Made by a program: the position numbers and the translations under genes. DNA of 50,241 nucleotides, taken from positions 1-50,241 of the IMG/VR virus record IMGVR_UViG_3300008954_000078. One strand, given 5' to 3'. Positions within the stretch are counted from its first letter, which is position 1. Each line of letters begins with the position of its first letter. This DNA is from a virus. The notes below the pieces were generated by a model. It searched no databases. It worked only from the letters and a program-made list of their open reading frames with translations, and was not told where the DNA came from. This document shows positions 10,201 through 18,066 of the stretch, piece by piece.

Positions 10201-12147
10201 CCAATTGTCTCCAATAGCAGGATCATCTGGGTCAGATCCGTATTCAGTCCACGGATAGTTCCACTGATATGAAGTACAAGAACAACACGCGCCAGTTGCC
10301 TCTTCAATGCCAATGTCACAATTTTCTCGACAAACATTATCATCACAACATTCTTCATCAGATTCACAATCTGTATCGTCCTGACACCCACATGGTGGGC
10401 AACTATTATCGAGACATGGTTCTTTACAAAGACCACTACAACATATTTCAGAACCAGTACAGTATGTGTCATCACAACATTCAGGACATGGAGGGCAACC
10501 TCCATCACAACAGTTATCTGTGACACAGTTTCCACCACAACAAATTTCATCAGAACCGCAACTATTATCGTCAACACATTCTGGCACGAAACAAGAACTA
10601 CAAGGAATTCCAGAACCTAAAAATGCACCACCCAAAGATAGACATTGGAATAGAGTAGTAAATTGACACGAACCATCTGTCATACAACAAGCACCAGATG
10701 CATCAACACAACATGAACCAAACTCTTCTCCTCGTTCGTTTGTAGATTTCGCAGTATTAACTCCACATTCAATTTCTATAGGTTCATCTAATAATACTGG
10801 TCTTCCCCACTCATCTATTTCATAAAAATAATGAGTCCAGAAAGTACCACCAAAATAATCACATTCGGTAGCACCAATATTCGATAAACATACTCTTGTA
10901 CCTGCAAAATTGCCCCAATCACCACCTTCACTACAGCAAACACCACCAGCAGTTATACCACAGTTTTCTGCACAGGTTGCGAAAGGACTCCAATATCCAC
11001 CAGAACTTTCATCTGGAATTCCATCACCATCCAAATCAAATGGGTAATTATAATCTGGATTATTCGCACATTCTTCTGATGTAACATAATCTTTACAATT
11101 TAATTCATTTTCGTTGTCTAAGTAACAGCAAGAACCCAAACCATGTACAACTTCACATTCACTTGTTCCATATCCACGAACTGCGACATTTGCTTTCCAA
11201 CTTTTACCACCATCATGTGTTAAAAAATTAATAATATCTGTGCCGCAGGAGAAGTATAGGTCATGCTTGTCCATATAAACATTTTCTGGCCAATCCCAAA
11301 TTTCGTTGCCTTTAAGATGGACAGTAAAGTTAAATATTTCAATATCGGAAAATTCTCCAGTAAATCCTTTGATTCCTATAGGCGTTTCTACATTATAGAC
11401 ACCGCCTCTGCTCACATCAAGGTACATGCCAGCACCATCTCCAGATGTAGCACCCCAATTACCACCATCCCCCCACAGACGACCACCAGTTAAACCATAC
11501 CAAATTACATCACCAGTATCTTCACTGTAGAGTTCCATTGGCGGGACAGGTATAACAATTTCTTCTGGGTCATATGAAGCGTGTTTAGAGTTTCCAGTAG
11601 CATCAGTACCAAATATAATAACACCTTCATCTGAATAAGTTAAATTTGTGACATCTGCGCCTGTATCGGCACTAAGATATGCTACTCTTCCTGTTGTTGA
11701 TGAGTCTGCTGTACCACCTCTTTGCAAAATAACATTTCCACGAATACCCACGACTTCATCATTAGCGTATATTTTACCAAGAAGTGTTCCATCACCAGTC
11801 AATCCACGAAATTCAAAAGTAATTCCTTCTGTTACTTGTTTAAAAATTGCATAAGTAGTACCACTTATGTCTCTGTTGCGATATACACCACTCGCAGTTC
11901 CAGTAGCACCTGTGGGCCCACCAATATGGTCGATTGTAATTTCATTTCCGTCAGAAAGTGTTAATATTAAAGATTTACCAAAAGGTCTACCAGAAACAAC
12001 CCAATTTCCAGTTGCACCCGTTAAACCAGTTGCACCAATTGGACCAGTTGGTCCAGTAGGACCTGTACTTCCTGTTGGTCCTATAAGTCCAACAGGTCCC
12101 TCTTCTATTGCTGGTACTGTAACTGTACTGCTTCCAATTACTGGCAT
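4300..12147 (-). CDS. Giant collagen-tipped cysteine-rich fibre protein with vWA domain
   Basis: 2615 aa, the largest gene in the window. In order: residues ~16-48 are about ten Gly-X-Y triplets (GPTGSTGPTGPTGPIGATG), a collagen-like trimerising rod. Then comes a beta-rich stretch to ~300. From ~335 onward are dozens of cysteine repeats of the form GACC...C...T...C...GG.Y.GD.T.C, with roughly one Cys in ten residues by partial hand count. DLDGDGIPDE (~370) looks like a calcium loop. Residues ~525-610 carry C-x-DD-x-C...E.CC...C modules. Residues ~1372-1560 are a von Willebrand A domain: FIIDVSGS (DxSxS, ~1383), GGGTKI (~1466) and LTTDAHS (~1521) supply the MIDAS. More cysteine repeats run to the end. 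By context it is a baseplate-attached fibre or whisker. Internal 138-bp repeats and the length make recombination likely. Confidence 0.7.
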   Translation of the reverse strand: MPVIGSSTVTVPAIEEGPVGLIGPTGSTGPTGPTGPIGATGLTGATGNWVVSGRPFGKSLILTLSDGNEITIDHIGGPTGATGTASGVYRNRDISGTTYAIFKQVTEGITFEFRGLTGDGTLLGKIYANDEVVGIRGNVILQRGGTADSSTTGRVAYLSADTGADVTNLTYSDEGVIIFGTDATGNSKHASYDPEEIVIPVPPMELYSEDTGDVIWYGLTGGRLWGDGGNWGATSGDGAGMYLDVSRGGVYNVETPIGIKGFTGEFSDIEIFNFTVHLKGNEIWDWPENVYMDKHDLYFSCGTDIINFLTHDGGKSWKANVAVRGYGTSECEVVHGLGSCCYLDNENELNCKDYVTSEECANNPDYNYPFDLDGDGIPDESSGGYWSPFATCAENCGITAGGVCCSEGGDWGNFAGTRVCLSNIGATECDYFGGTFWTHYFYEIDEWGRPVLLDEPIEIECGVNTAKSTNERGEEFGSCCVDASGACCMTDGSCQFTTLFQCLSLGGAFLGSGIPCSSCFVPECVDDNSCGSDEICCGGNCVTDNCCDGGCPPCPECCDDTYCTGSEICCSGLCKEPCLDNSCPPCGCQDDTDCESDEECCDDNVCRENCDIGIEEATGACCSCTSYQWNYPWTEYGSDPDDPAIGDNWCDEWWFGNNCGGGGIGVPHSPAACFTTTKHNCDRLNKWGLYNGTPTYPGSLGNYDDDPVDTIIGIPQRCTNWNENFPDEISLYPECNSLPGVQGFQGLEEDGNWTWWGPGTSCEQGMWDSEYLEPCENGQGMWSGESCIPSHEDFRTTSNMPIWDSLGPCGFPTTSYAWQDAQGPHVDTGGYDPLFTVIMSFWDMMCPAGSCWDEHTGCVKLDREWSSPWCHSALVEDANCSWGTHPLHVGTPSRKWGFCGDLDDNGVPIPNTNWYRDDSNSDTIIGPSYLGSECGAGCPECRIRRQVCNLPGGLSRLGTHGVHTYGAGNAYNPFVGEAMGPFGCCCLPHCDENGNNCVGYASRWPRRECILLGGVYLGDAPCGSIAGCECPDGWSDDESCACGYDQANRKPYPECCGPCSVCTGYFSGGTPLTGGDTGRPRTEPLRGAGQECVSNVTVTECNALGGSFNPEGQCTGECDGPGCTNGGDELCLSPCCSPIACCKDGSCIGDSIGSYDTNRPETKLPPMSATICELIYGGIAVDGICGEVDCCDATIYVGACCGDGLCEKTTADICTQTGRNFMGPNTECEGDNPVDCACDIDINVGACCLSSGSCFITTQEGCGGEWLGIDTTCDLCGDPLEPTGACCTAKSCDIMTSTDCDNVQGIYKGDDTTCDGDPCGIKEYGACCHTDGSCEDNLSRSACEDDDGVFHGDGTSCCPGANEPEDRDERGQTSVTEHIVFIIDVSGSIAAGMFDKAMQGIGESLVGMSPAFADRGDVFFSLIFFNTQAWIPNTNVNVKRVNTNNSSELASLWDDIKATDRGLGGGTKICDAMEAIGYPNTWTGVLDYPNCTADPPACPAILPGFDQTVVGYINPTHGILTTDAHSFCTHGVYSTDQANNISLSDASRLMQGAKICTALITGGSTPPDQFPARPDWFMKDMACTEDAPRNNSELPPYIIPCNSPNDPQGCSEIMYGPCEDFTGGLRGAYAWCDQNAGWDYGNLCANCLADDVPQTSCCLSCFCLDNISPEDCATYGGTSHESYCNANDCPGAFEELEPVGTCCVETQYNWRCYEDICEAQCEFMGQFSSTGTSHWDDSKPPCCPEGCEEESCGYCTSEYDTGKVIPQWPSCTGIQFGTCCDGLTVLGETQCLYSTAEQCMYRCNGGTIPTECTDGSCECGPEPCKWIPLDCSNGNLDCGLCPGDVNDDQCDNIPSEYWANLSTCCIQQPETLGYNCSQGSALVQPPFCDTGSSGTTPQCDIGPNGQNPQCLEFDETDPALRCPCWMNGNGQWLPNNPIDTDCINSLGQSCGDNDIGDCWTPCHCSCGDPGGGQACAGCCGCGGEDITCSGEPVECETPCLSGPNKCCYIIGLTNNPNPQCFTNGDESLCDTLVAGHEMCDCNLHPETCTYCGFHPEGSGPMCEESCFGRGACCNPNKGVCVDDTNAVDCWDIDNSNGGGVFHDGMTCSQITCGEPTGACCNGTTCTTDDIQANCSGTWCGDNTTDCNQDSCTGGGCDTTEPTGACCTDTTCITDVTQSNCLGTWCGDNTTDCNQGFCIGGLCDTTEPTGACCYGSGSCTTDVTENQCSMQHGGVYCGDGTTKCSQGQCADGTPCSPIEYGICCEDASSANGCYGGSQNCQDGNATIGDCSNPNNFIANGSCINNDCGNRTGSCCTSETTCYDNLTEWNCSCDTNGKGQWDDSNTCAATTLCDTSIPTGQCCLGVGECRILEETQCLLCGGLWNESNSCSDSCPDRVCCHGDSTCTSDWTCCNNPLDSIENECGDCTDYTFACCEKTGGIYTGGCSDVLPSSCTGTSLSHIANCDSDPCALGACCGGINGTPSCVDTIQFECDTVLLGTWKGAGNLCDTLEDDTECHQPGTQTGACCVNQEPWCYITDSDSCSLNYGTYNGDNSVCEDHQDCYPPDGCIVCTRQTFNEDYSKIINGVAYTYITLPSGECIWVQCLPPNCPYGVCNK
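5521..5796 (-). repeat. Two tandem 138-bp (46-codon) repeats inside the giant gene
   Basis: The phrase acctgttggttc recurs at 5521, 5659 and 5797, giving an exact 138-base period. The units encode GACC..TTC.TD..Q.NC.GTWCGDNTTDC and end in CDTTEPT; a third, more diverged unit follows downstream on the minus strand. Long stretches of each unit are identical at DNA level (for example the bases encoding CGDNTTDCNQ). That indicates recent duplication rather than ancient repetition. Confidence 0.85.
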
Positions 12148-12185
12148 TCACTTTCATCCTTTTAATTTATGAAAAACGGTCTCTA

Positions 12186-12193
12186 TATTTATA
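12186..12193 (-). promoter_or_regulatory. T4-type late promoter (TATAAATA)
   Basis: The minus strand reads TATAAATA, the exact T4 late-promoter box, about 39 bases upstream of the ATG of the 2615-aa gene. The TAA stop of the 910-aa gene (12191-12189) is contained in the box. This would give the giant fibre gene its own late transcript in addition to read-through. Confidence 0.6.
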
Positions 12194-14921
12194 CTAAACA
12201 ATTGTCACATCCATTCACAGCAACACAGTTTAATCCTTTATTTTCACATTCTGATTGTGGTATTGGCCGCGGGAATTCCTTACACATCCCATCACAACAA
12301 CAAGAGCAAACCATCCATATAGGATTATTAGCATCTGATGTATCAATATATGGAATGCATCCTAAACTATTTGTCTCCCATATATGTTCTTTATTACATA
12401 TGGGTTTATTTGTTGGTAAAGATACTAAATCTATATCCTTTGCACTTGATTGACAATTTTTAGAATCAAATACTGCATAACACCTTGATTCTATATTCTT
12501 ACAGTCTTCAACAATGCCACCAATTCCTAATGCACCTTCCCAACAGACACCGGGACAACAACAAGAACATTCTCCATCTCCTGCTTCAATTATCACTTGG
12601 TCATTTTCTGAAGAGAATAAAGCAATACCTGGCTCAATACAAGAAGATAAATTTGAAGATCCAAAACATCTATCATTTGGATTTGAAATGTCAAGACTTT
12701 TCCTCGCATTAGAAGTATTAAAGGTCGGTTTATAGTTTTGTTGTTTTGTTCTCTTATTTGTTACATTATTGCTTTTAGGAATAACTATTGGCGGAACAAT
12801 ACCATCCTTCGCATCATCTTTTAATAGATTTAATCCAGCACATGGCTTTCCATTACAATCTCCAGGAATCCAGATGCCATTGGCATCTGAACACTCTGTT
12901 GGAGTTGTGCCAGGTTCACAAAATTCATTAGTATGACAACATGCACCCTCGTTACAGTTTATGTCTTCACAATTTCTTCCAAATGCGAACACACCATTTC
13001 GTTCATTGCAAATACTTTCTGTAAGTGGAATACAAGAAAAATTATTATCTCCGTCAATATCTGTACAACAAGCATATATTTCTTCAATATCTGTTGGTGC
13101 ATTTCTGCAACACTCCCAACAAGTTTGCTTATCTGCTAAAAGCATTGTACCACAAGAATCGCTGTCAACGCAAGAGTATGGGTCTATACCATAATCGGGG
13201 AATGGTTCGCAACGACATCCCACTTCTGGACACAAACACATATAAGAATCATCACCAGTTTCCAATGCATCTTGGCAAGTTGCATTTCCTTCACCAGATG
13301 GACTTGGTGCAGTCGGCATAACTTGACTCCAACCATCGCAACCACCACAAGGGGGCGTTGCAATTTGCCCTGTGTCTGGGTCGATTATAGGATCACCAGT
13401 ATCACAATCTACACATTGGAAGAGGGGATTTGCACAGCCATATTCTACCCCACCTATAATACAGTTATGTGGGTAGTAGGAGGCATCTGTATAGTCCGTT
13501 GCTGAACTTACCATATTTAGTCCAGAACATCTTGAACCTACACCCCAAAATACACCAGTAGAGAAACCTGCACCGCTGCCAGACAATAACCTAGAACAAG
13601 TGATAGAATCAGTAATGAAACATGCTTCATCAACGCAACATGCACCCAAGTTCGCTTCTAAACAACAATTGGTTTCTGAACAAGGTTTATCAATCCAAAC
13701 ACCATTCGGACTAAATGAACATTCATATTCTGTTAATTCAAAACATTCATTATTGATACAGCAAGAACCTCTTTCGCCACAGGCATCTGGACAACCTCCC
13801 AAAGATTCTACACTATCTTGACCAGTGCAGGAAAGTCCAGCAACAAAGAATCCACCAAAATCCCTACATTTATTTTCACTTGACGATACACATATTCCGT
13901 TTATACAACAAGAACCTTCTGAATAACAATTTGGACCTTCGGGACGGAACAGACAAACGGTAGTAGAAAACTGCCCGCCAATTTCATTACAATATGATTC
14001 TGTAACATAGTCGATGCAATCTTGATGGTCTAACTTATTTTCGTCAGTACCATCTTTACAGTAACAACAAGAACCTATAATGTTATCTTCTACCACATAT
14101 TTGGAATCATATGTAACTCCAGCAAATTTATGAATTGTGCCATCATTTCCACCACCCAAATGTATTCCACTGGCTATTGCAGTAGAACCGATAGGGCCTC
14201 CTAAAAGTTCATCAACATAACTTATACTACTAAATGTTACGGCAGTTCCTGTTATACCCGAAGAACTTACTTCAGTTTCTGTGTTTGTTGGATTTTGTCC
14301 AAAATCTGGAATGTTGTTGTTGGCCGCTCCATAGAGTTCTCTGTGTGTTAGTATTCTTGTAGTTAATTGATTGCCACTCCAATAAGTATTAATAGCACCA
14401 TGAGCAGATAGTCCACCAAGGGTTGGGTCAATAAAGAGAAGTTCTCCAGTGTTGCCCATTCTGCCGCGGTCATAAACTGTTCCAGTTAAAACAATTTCAT
14501 TGTTATTCTGCACAGCCGATATATCTCTACCAGAAACAGTTAGAGTTCTGAAATATGCAGTCGTTCCAACTATTTCCTTGAATATTTCTCCGTAGTTATC
14601 TCCTTCTACGGCATTGGTAATAATAAAGTCGTCACTTTCTCTATCTCCAGTCCCACCACGAACACCACGAACACCAAAAGTTAAGCCGGTAGAGTTTGTT
14701 TCAAAATCATACATATCAAATATAATTTCATATTCAATACCAGAGCCGCCTGTTCCATATGCACTAGTGATTCCAAATCCAGTAAATCCAACTATACCTT
14801 GAGGACCAACAGGACCAGTTTCACCAGTCGCTCCAGTCGAACCTATAGAACCAGTTGGTCCAGTTATTGAACCAACTCCAGATGTGTCTAATATTCTACT
14901 GCTTCCGTGTACTGATGGCAT
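12189..14921 (-). CDS. Collagen-tipped cysteine-rich fibre protein
   Basis: 910 aa, a shorter paralogue of the 2615-aa protein. The start MPSVHGSSRILDTSG resembles the starts of the two other collagen-tipped proteins (IGSST, IHGSSYF), so the N-terminus is a likely common docking end. Residues ~20-50 are about ten Gly-X-Y triplets (GPTGSIGSTGATGETGPVG). A beta-rich domain to ~285 contains GLTFGVRGVRGG, matching FEFRGLTG in the giant protein. From ~285 come cysteine repeats such as GSCCINNECFELTEYEC and GACCHTNEFC, and a DIDGDNNF calcium-type loop at ~622. The last 150 residues hold CSCCCPGVCW, CSCCCDGMC and a closing CVAVNGCDNCLV. It is probably a tail fibre or baseplate spike. The cysteines may form disulfides in the released virion, or bind metal; the sequence cannot decide. 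Confidence 0.65.
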   Translation of the reverse strand: MPSVHGSSRILDTSGVGSITGPTGSIGSTGATGETGPVGPQGIVGFTGFGITSAYGTGGSGIEYEIIFDMYDFETNSTGLTFGVRGVRGGTGDRESDDFIITNAVEGDNYGEIFKEIVGTTAYFRTLTVSGRDISAVQNNNEIVLTGTVYDRGRMGNTGELLFIDPTLGGLSAHGAINTYWSGNQLTTRILTHRELYGAANNNIPDFGQNPTNTETEVSSSGITGTAVTFSSISYVDELLGGPIGSTAIASGIHLGGGNDGTIHKFAGVTYDSKYVVEDNIIGSCCYCKDGTDENKLDHQDCIDYVTESYCNEIGGQFSTTVCLFRPEGPNCYSEGSCCINGICVSSSENKCRDFGGFFVAGLSCTGQDSVESLGGCPDACGERGSCCINNECFELTEYECSFSPNGVWIDKPCSETNCCLEANLGACCVDEACFITDSITCSRLLSGSGAGFSTGVFWGVGSRCSGLNMVSSATDYTDASYYPHNCIIGGVEYGCANPLFQCVDCDTGDPIIDPDTGQIATPPCGGCDGWSQVMPTAPSPSGEGNATCQDALETGDDSYMCLCPEVGCRCEPFPDYGIDPYSCVDSDSCGTMLLADKQTCWECCRNAPTDIEEIYACCTDIDGDNNFSCIPLTESICNERNGVFAFGRNCEDINCNEGACCHTNEFCEPGTTPTECSDANGIWIPGDCNGKPCAGLNLLKDDAKDGIVPPIVIPKSNNVTNKRTKQQNYKPTFNTSNARKSLDISNPNDRCFGSSNLSSCIEPGIALFSSENDQVIIEAGDGECSCCCPGVCWEGALGIGGIVEDCKNIESRCYAVFDSKNCQSSAKDIDLVSLPTNKPICNKEHIWETNSLGCIPYIDTSDANNPIWMVCSCCCDGMCKEFPRPIPQSECENKGLNCVAVNGCDNCLV

Positions 14922-14929
14922 ATATTATC

Positions 14930-17900
14930 CTAAAATTCTTGATTAATTCCTTTATCTTCATCTCTGAGAACATTTGGAAGTTTCCATAGTTTATAATTTA
15001 TGTCTGAACTTTCTGCAAATCTCCCATCACATCTAACAAATCTAATTGGTCTTACTTGATATGTATTGTGGGTCCTGTCTTTTTTACCTGCTATAAAGTT
15101 TTCTTTGATGCCGTTTACATCAAATTTCATTGCCCATGCGAGTGTTCCAGGGTCTGCTGATGCAACCCCTGATGTTATTTCGGCAATCCCTTCTCCAGTT
15201 CCATGAGTTATCCCTTTAGTTTCATTAAATGCACCAGTTGAAGTCCAATACCAATCATTAAGTGGAGTACCATCTTCTTCAAGAAGTTTAGCATTTAAAT
15301 CAAAACCGTCATGCTCCCTGCACACATTAGAAGCAATATATGCCATTTCATCATGACTTGGCATATGCCAACTGGAAACATTGTTTGGACTTGAACCAGT
15401 TATACCATCTATTGAAATTATTCTGTCATCGTATAATCTAGTTGCTCTAAATGCAGAAACATAATCAGCACTCAATCCTGGGCCAAAGTCTGTCGATGAA
15501 TAAAACCCATCGTTGTTGTTATAATTTTGAGATAGTGCATTATCAGCACTAATGATTCTGATGTTGTTATATAAACCCCAATTCCTATGCCATTGACCAT
15601 GTGCAGTTTGTATAGGTTTTGTTTGAAGTTTTTCTACCGCTCCATTTCCTAGTCTTCTGGCTTCTTTGCAACTGGTAAATGTATTAGGAGCAATATTACC
15701 ATAAGAAATATCTCCCATTTCCGAATTATACCAATAACCTTCTTTGAGTTTAAAATAATCAAGTTTCATGAAGTCATCGTATCTTCCAATTATTTGATTG
15801 TATATTGGTCCCCATGCACTGCCATGATTTCCCCAATAAAATTCACTCGTCGCTCCTGGGTTTTTAGTCGGATTTATAATTTCACGGTCACCAGTAATTC
15901 CAAGAGGGTCCATAGAGACAATCATATAATATGCATCTGGTCTACTAATATCTTCTTGATGGATAGACATTGGACCATACTCACCACATCCTTTAGAATC
16001 AAATCCATATCCATGAAAATCATATTTGGATTTGTATGATTCACACTCAAGACCTCTGGCATCTGATGTAGAACCAGTAGCACCTTCCATTAATGTTTGC
16101 CATGGTGTAGTTTTATTTCCACCAAATGCTTTTACACCAACTACAGAAGAACTATATGGTTGATACAAACCAACTACCATTCCACCCGCATATAAATCTC
16201 CTGGATTTAAATTTAATTTAGTTACTTCTTGAACACAAGAGGAAGTTGTTGTATTATTCCTACAATTAATATCATTACAGAGACTTCTATGACCAGCATA
16301 AAGATAACCAGATTCTATACAACCACCACCAGATAATCCATCAACACAAATCTCTGTTCCTTGACAACATGCACCTGTTCCACCAGAACATACTTCAAAT
16401 TTATGTGTTCCTGAATAGCAAGATACACCAACACCCAAGAAGTAATGCCCCTTCTTCTTGCATTGACTCTCAGAAATTTGTGAGCAATTTCCTATTCCGT
16501 CACAACATGCACCAAATTCTTTTGAAATATCATCACATTTCATATCAACACACTGGCTTCCAGTTCCACCGAATGAAGAAATTTTATTTAATGGGTTTCC
16601 AAGTTCAATACATTCATTAGCAGAAGAATTATCATAACATGTAGAAATATTTGTTTGTGTATTTGTCACACAACATGCACCATTTGCTTCATAGCAAACA
16701 CTTCCAGTATTTGCTATAACTGAACCACCGCAAGTGGTCCCTGCACCAAAGTAATACCCATAGCACAAATCACTTGTGGTATAAACACAAGTTCCATCGC
16801 CAACACAACACGCACCAGTAGTTCCTGTCATCCCACTAATAAACGGATAATTTCTATTCGTACTTTTATATGTAACTTTATCAGAAATACAATGGAAAGG
16901 ATCACCAGTATTTCCTTGAGAATGGTATTGAACCATGTTTCCATGCCATGCGGCGCCTTTTGGACATATTTCTTCTATACCATCACCGTCTATATCTCTA
17001 GATTCACAAGGCAACCAGAAGAAATTAATTATATCATCACCACCACTCCAACAAGGTTCTTTGTCTAAAGGCCATATAATGTTGCCTCCATCAAATCTAA
17101 CTTGTTCATATCCAGAAGATGCACCAATAACTTCCATTGTAAATGCTTTACTCAAATCCCTTAAATCGTCATCTGAATTTAATACATTTCCAGTATAACC
17201 AAAAGAAGCATCACGGAATCGGAGTTGAAGTGGACCAGTATTACCATCGGTATCATCAACATCGGCAAGTTGTCTCATATCTATGATAATGTTCTTTGCT
17301 TCATTTGGATTTATGGGGCTATCAATAGGCGTAATATACATTGGGTCTTCACCATCGCCACCAACATTTTGAATATCTCCAGAAGAACTAACAATAAGAT
17401 ATTTTATTTTTTCTTTATAACTTTTTACTTTTGCATTCAGAGCATTATAGTTTTTACCAACACCCTCTTCCAAGTCAAAACTACTTGCAGTGTCATATGT
17501 CGCACCAGTAATACCAGAAATCCAAAGAGGATTTGTAATATTGTCATCGATAGCAACCAACTGATTGGCAGTACCACTCTGAACATCTAAATATCCAAAA
17601 TTACCTCTATCATAATTAATATCAATGTTATTAAGAAATTCATTTTGAACCAAAGAAATGGCAGAACCATCATAATCACCAGTAACTTCAAGACTTCTTA
17701 TAATGATAGTGTTTGGGTCAAAATTGTCATTTCTGCCTTTTCCAATAGTTTCACCGCCCAATGTAGATGAAGCATTCAAGACATCAATTAAATTATAGGT
17801 ATCGCCAGTAGGTCCTTTGATTCTGGTTAAAGTAGTATAAGAACCAGTAGGTCCCTCTTGAGCATTAAATTCTGTATAAAGTTTATCATCATCTACCAGA

Positions 17901-18061
17901 TACATCCAAGTGATGCCTGCACCACTGTATCCAGTATTTCCTATTCGTCCCTCAGCGCTCGGTCCTGTGGGGCCTGTAAAACCAGTACTACCTGTCGGGC
18001 CAGCAATTGCTGTCTGTCCGAAAGGTTTGAAATAACTACTTCCATGAATAATTGCTACCAT
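14930..18061 (-). CDS. Collagen-tipped cysteine-rich fibre with lectin-like C-terminus
   Basis: 1043 aa. N-terminus MVAIIHGSSYFKPFG, then Gly-X-Y triplets (GPTGSTGFTGPTGPS) with an interruption. Residues ~55-330 are beta-rich. DIDGDGIEE (~353) is a calcium-type loop. Residues ~420-620 hold cysteine repeats (TGACCVGDGTC, GACCVTNTQTN, GACCDGIGNCS, GACCQGTEIC). Residues ~640-1043 lack the repeats and contain GGMVVGLYQPY, YYMIVSMDPLG, SSWHMPSHDEMAYIA (~894), WYWTSTGAF (~935) and VRPIRFVRC (~1002). This is the DUF1566/Lcl signature, a C-type-lectin-like fold related to the one used by receptor-binding proteins such as Mtd. I infer the protein is a receptor-binding fibre, with the rod at the baseplate and the lectin-like head outward. 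The stop lies 8 bases before the 910-aa start, so the genes form one operon. Confidence 0.68.
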   Translation of the reverse strand: MVAIIHGSSYFKPFGQTAIAGPTGSTGFTGPTGPSAEGRIGNTGYSGAGITWMYLVDDDKLYTEFNAQEGPTGSYTTLTRIKGPTGDTYNLIDVLNASSTLGGETIGKGRNDNFDPNTIIIRSLEVTGDYDGSAISLVQNEFLNNIDINYDRGNFGYLDVQSGTANQLVAIDDNITNPLWISGITGATYDTASSFDLEEGVGKNYNALNAKVKSYKEKIKYLIVSSSGDIQNVGGDGEDPMYITPIDSPINPNEAKNIIIDMRQLADVDDTDGNTGPLQLRFRDASFGYTGNVLNSDDDLRDLSKAFTMEVIGASSGYEQVRFDGGNIIWPLDKEPCWSGGDDIINFFWLPCESRDIDGDGIEEICPKGAAWHGNMVQYHSQGNTGDPFHCISDKVTYKSTNRNYPFISGMTGTTGACCVGDGTCVYTTSDLCYGYYFGAGTTCGGSVIANTGSVCYEANGACCVTNTQTNISTCYDNSSANECIELGNPLNKISSFGGTGSQCVDMKCDDISKEFGACCDGIGNCSQISESQCKKKGHYFLGVGVSCYSGTHKFEVCSGGTGACCQGTEICVDGLSGGGCIESGYLYAGHRSLCNDINCRNNTTTSSCVQEVTKLNLNPGDLYAGGMVVGLYQPYSSSVVGVKAFGGNKTTPWQTLMEGATGSTSDARGLECESYKSKYDFHGYGFDSKGCGEYGPMSIHQEDISRPDAYYMIVSMDPLGITGDREIINPTKNPGATSEFYWGNHGSAWGPIYNQIIGRYDDFMKLDYFKLKEGYWYNSEMGDISYGNIAPNTFTSCKEARRLGNGAVEKLQTKPIQTAHGQWHRNWGLYNNIRIISADNALSQNYNNNDGFYSSTDFGPGLSADYVSAFRATRLYDDRIISIDGITGSSPNNVSSWHMPSHDEMAYIASNVCREHDGFDLNAKLLEEDGTPLNDWYWTSTGAFNETKGITHGTGEGIAEITSGVASADPGTLAWAMKFDVNGIKENFIAGKKDRTHNTYQVRPIRFVRCDGRFAESSDINYKLWKLPNVLRDEDKGINQEF

Positions 18062-18066
18062 TTATT

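Noticed and set aside
4425-12172. Many open frames of 60-140 codons on both strands within the giant fibre gene
   Set aside because: They are shadows of a low-stop Cys/Gly/Thr coding sequence. They have odd composition (runs of Val/Met or His/Tyr) and no ribosome sites.
14930-18061. Diversity-generating retroelement target at the lectin-like end
   Set aside because: No reverse transcriptase, accessory gene or template repeat seen in the window. The fold alone is not evidence of an active element.
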